The notes beneath the pieces are model-generated. The model saw nothing but the letters and a program-made list of their open reading frames with translations, was not told the DNA's origin and did no database searches. DNA of 8,008 nucleotides from Bacilli bacterium (GTDB lineage Bacteria; Bacillota_I; Bacilli_A; RF39; UBA660). Where the stretch lies: assembly GCA_016297695.1 (NCBI GenBank), contig JAEDGC010000064.1:1-8008 (forward strand). Reading direction: 5' to 3'. How positions within the stretch are numbered: the first letter of the stretch is position 1; each line of letters starts with the position of its first letter. Positions 5,878 through 8,008 of the stretch are shown one piece after another. Made by a program: the position numbers and the translations under genes.

Positions 5878-5901
5878 TTAATTTTAGAAAAGAGTGGTTG
5901 T

Positions 5902-7554
5902 ATGACAAATAAAGATTTAGCAAACTTAATTTTTCCAAATATTGATAAGGATATTAATTTTTATTTAGAAAAATATCCTAATAGAAATTTAAAAGAGGGA
6001 GAAAAAGTTACGCGTATTGCACCAAGTCCTACCGGATATATGCATTTAGGAACAATGTATCAAGCATTGATTAATTTTATGATGGCTAAAAATAGTAATG
6101 GCATTTTTTATTTAAGAAATGAAGACACAGATACAAAAAGAGAAGTAGAAGGTGCTTTAAAATTAGTAATTGATACTTTAAAAGATTATAGTATTGTTCC
6201 TTCTGAATACGAAATGGATGGAAATATATATGGAAATTATGGACCATATGTTCAAAGTGAAAGAAAAGAAATATATCATGCTTTTATAAAACATTTAATT
6301 GAAATAGGAAGAGCTTATCCATGTTTTTGTACTAAAGAAGATTTAGAAGAGTTAAGAAATAGACAAGAAGCTCGTAAATTTAGAACTGGATATTATGGAA
6401 AATGGGCTAAGTGTAGATTGTTACCAGTTGAAGAGCAAATAAAAAGAATAGAAGCTGGACAAGAGTATGTTATTCGATTTAGATCTGAGGGTAATTTTGA
6501 TCATAAATTTAAAACTGAAGATTTAGTTAAAGGAACTTTAGAACTTCCTGAAAATGATGAAGATTTTGTTATTATGAAATCTAATGATAAATTACCAACT
6601 TATCATTTTGCTCATATTGTAGATGATACATTAATGCACACAACACATGTTGTAAGAGGAGAAGAATGGTTATCAAGTTTACCAAAACATTTAGAATTAT
6701 TTAAGGCTTTTGGCTTTAAAGCACCTAAATATGTTCATACGCCATTATTAATAAAAAAAGAAGAAAATAGTGTAAGAAAAATAAGTAAAAGAAAAGATCC
6801 AGAAGCATCTATGACTTATTATAAAGAAAAAGGATATCCTACAATAGCAGTAATAGAAGCTTTAATGACAATTATCAATTCCAATTATGAAGAGTGGCAT
6901 ACTGCAAATCCAGATAAAAGATATGACGAATTTACTTATAGTCCTAAAAAAATGAGTGCATCGGGAGCATTCTTTGATCTTGAAAAACTTGATAATATTT
7001 CAAGAAATATTATTAGTAAAATGAAGGCTTCTGAAGTTTATGATAATTTAATAGAGTGGACGCATGAATATGATTTAGAATTTAATAAAATATTAAGCGA
7101 TAACAAAGAATATTCTATAAATATATTTAATATTGAAAGAGAGCAAAAGAAACCTAGAAAAGATTTTGTATATTATTCGGATGTGAAAAATCAAGTCTGG
7201 TATATGTTTAATGAATTATTTGATAAAAAAGAGAAAGAATATGATTTTCAAAAAATTACTGATAAAGAAGAAATTGTAAAAATTTGTGAAACATATATGG
7301 CAAAGTATTATGATAGTAGTGATGATAAAGATACATGGTTTAATAAAATGAAATTATTATGCGATGAATTAGGATATGCATCTGATATGAAAGAATATAA
7401 ATTAAATCCAGATAAATACAAAGGAAATGTAGCAGATGTTTCTACAGTTATTCGAGTTTCTGTAACTACAAAATCAATGACACCAGATTTATATGAAATA
7501 CTAAAATTATTAGGAATTGAAGAAATTAAAAGAAGAATTAATTTATTAAAATAA
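5902..7554 (+). CDS. gltX: Glutamate--tRNA ligase (GluRS)
   Basis: This cytoplasmic class I synthetase joins glutamate to tRNA-Glu using ATP; in bacteria lacking GlnRS it also loads glutamate on tRNA-Gln for later amidation by GatCAB. The HIGH-type motif is in TRIAPSPTGYMHLGT (HLG at 48-50) and the KMSKS-type motif is KISKR at 293-297. A CxC pair (Cys141, Cys143) with Cys171 matches the zinc site of the acceptor-binding domain. At 550 residues it is longer than the common 470-490 form; I recall a longer variant in clostridia and related groups. The C-terminal 200 residues would be the anticodon-binding part. The ribosome site is weak (AAAGAG, about 7 nt before ATG 5902). It follows tRNA-Gln by 24 nt and is followed by a 126-residue protein gene after 32 nt. 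Whether it discriminates against tRNA-Gln cannot be read from the sequence. Confidence 0.96.
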   Translation: MTNKDLANLIFPNIDKDINFYLEKYPNRNLKEGEKVTRIAPSPTGYMHLGTMYQALINFMMAKNSNGIFYLRNEDTDTKREVEGALKLVIDTLKDYSIVPSEYEMDGNIYGNYGPYVQSERKEIYHAFIKHLIEIGRAYPCFCTKEDLEELRNRQEARKFRTGYYGKWAKCRLLPVEEQIKRIEAGQEYVIRFRSEGNFDHKFKTEDLVKGTLELPENDEDFVIMKSNDKLPTYHFAHIVDDTLMHTTHVVRGEEWLSSLPKHLELFKAFGFKAPKYVHTPLLIKKEENSVRKISKRKDPEASMTYYKEKGYPTIAVIEALMTIINSNYEEWHTANPDKRYDEFTYSPKKMSASGAFFDLEKLDNISRNIISKMKASEVYDNLIEWTHEYDLEFNKILSDNKEYSINIFNIEREQKKPRKDFVYYSDVKNQVWYMFNELFDKKEKEYDFQKITDKEEIVKICETYMAKYYDSSDDKDTWFNKMKLLCDELGYASDMKEYKLNPDKYKGNVADVSTVIRVSVTTKSMTPDLYEILKLLGIEEIKRRINLLK

Positions 7555-7586
7555 TAATTACTTTTCAGGGGAGGGAAGATAATAAA

Positions 7587-7967
7587 ATGATTGAAAGTTA
7601 TGAGTTAATACAAGATATAGCTAAAGAATATGATTTACCAGTTAGAATTGTAAATATATTAAAATCTAAAAATTTTAAAAATGAAAAAGATTTTTATAAA
7701 GTTTTAGAAGATATTTTAATAAAATATACTAGTAATTATTTATTTCCTAATCATTTAATATCTTTTTATCCGCAATTAAGAGAAAGAAAAGCTTCAAAAG
7801 ATTTTTCGTGTGACTTATCAGGAATTCCAATTTATATGGGAAAAACCTATTATACATATCATCCTTTTATGGAAGATTTAAAAAGTGGTAGAGTATATAC
7901 TATAAAAAAAGAAATCAAAACTTGTTTAGATTATATTGATGAATTACCGCAAGATTATTTTTTATAA
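7587..7967 (+). CDS. Small conserved-looking protein of unknown function
   Basis: I do not recognise this 126-residue protein. It has no signal peptide or membrane helix. The N-terminal half (about 1-50) looks helical; the C-terminal half contains a compact motif, CDLSGIPIYMGKTYYTYHPF (75-94), whose C-x2-SG-x-P-I-x2-G-x2-Y layout looks like a small beta-hairpin or half zinc-ribbon. A second Cys113 lies in the last helix, but a full four-ligand zinc site is missing. The ribosome site GGAGGG (7570-7575) is strong but 11 nt from ATG, farther than usual; no alternative in-frame start exists nearby. It is probably co-transcribed with gltX and is the last gene before the terminator. A link to translation is suggested only by position. 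Confidence 0.82.
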   Translation: MIESYELIQDIAKEYDLPVRIVNILKSKNFKNEKDFYKVLEDILIKYTSNYLFPNHLISFYPQLRERKASKDFSCDLSGIPIYMGKTYYTYHPFMEDLKSGRVYTIKKEIKTCLDYIDELPQDYFL

Positions 7968-8007
7968 TACATAGTGACCCCGGTTATTATGTATTTTTTT
8001 CATTTTG
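7955..8007. repeat. Right copy of 53-bp terminal inverted repeat
   Basis: This is the exact reverse complement of 1-53. It covers the last three codons and stop of the preceding gene (Tyr-Phe-Leu-stop) as well as the terminator. Since part of a coding end is included, some of the identity may be chance matching of A/T runs beside a conserved hairpin core of about 30 bp. Confidence 0.95.
7966..8000 (+). terminator. Strong terminator overlapping the last stop codon
   Basis: The arm AATACATAGTGAC (7966-7978) pairs with GTTATTATGTATT (7983-7995) through 13 pairs, two of them G-U, around a CCCG loop, followed by T994-type run T7994-T8000. The stem begins at the second base of the TAA stop (7965-7967). 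It ends the tRNA-Gln/gltX transcript. Confidence 0.92.
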
Positions 8008-8008
8008 A

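Noticed and set aside
5731..5901. T-box riboswitch in front of gltX
   Set aside because: The space is taken by a simple terminator, a -10 box and the tRNA-Gln gene; no T-box sequence or specifier structure is visible.
1..8008. CRISPR array, insertion sequence or replication origin
   Set aside because: No regularly spaced direct repeats, transposase or DnaA-box cluster was seen; the terminal inverted repeat encloses ordinary host-type genes and no transposase.

Overview
The window is a very AT-rich bacterial segment with every gene on the + strand. Strong AGGAGG-type ribosome sites, consensus sigma-70-like promoters (TTGAAA or TTGATT, 17 bp, TATAAT) and CCA-encoding tRNA genes fit a low-GC Firmicutes or Mollicutes-related lineage. 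All tryptophan codons I checked are TGG and one gene stops at TGA, so I read it with the standard bacterial code. The species cannot be named from the sequence.

Layout. (1) Positions 1-53 are an inverted copy of the last bases of the window; the core of this repeat is a rho-independent terminator hairpin. (2) 72-350: a promoter, a CAU-anticodon tRNA (probably tRNA-Ile2), tRNA-Leu(UAG) and a terminator. (3) 351-681: no intact gene, a possible decayed small ORF, and an operator-like hairpin just before the next gene. (4) 682-1260: a phage-type KilA-N protein that looks C-terminally truncated. (5) 1356-2264: an unrecognised 302-residue protein with a coiled-coil-like C-terminus. (6) 2344-3003: a five-helix membrane protein of the CmpB/PF06541 type with its own promoter and terminator. 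(7) 3077-5730: an apparent three-gene operon for a GNAT acetyltransferase, a membrane-anchored GH25 muramidase and an HEXXH metalloprotease-like protein, closed by a terminator at 5747-5774. (8) 5786-8000: a promoter, tRNA-Gln(CUG), glutamate--tRNA ligase and a 126-residue protein of unknown function, closed by a terminator that starts inside the last stop codon.

How the genes fit together. The last unit places a tRNA-Gln directly in front of the GluRS gene with no visible terminator between them. In bacteria without GlnRS, this enzyme charges tRNA-Gln with glutamate before GatCAB amidation, so substrate and enzyme would share one transcript. The middle operon has an envelope flavour because of the anchored muramidase, but a joint role for its three genes is inference. 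The KilA-N gene behind the tRNA pair looks like a phage or mobile-element remnant.

I found no complete new defence or mobile system. The strongest unusual signals are the perfect 53-bp inverted repeat at the window ends, the tRNA-Gln/gltX arrangement, a leaderless-type start at about 3077, and a three-codon leader ORF overlapping the protease start at 4729.
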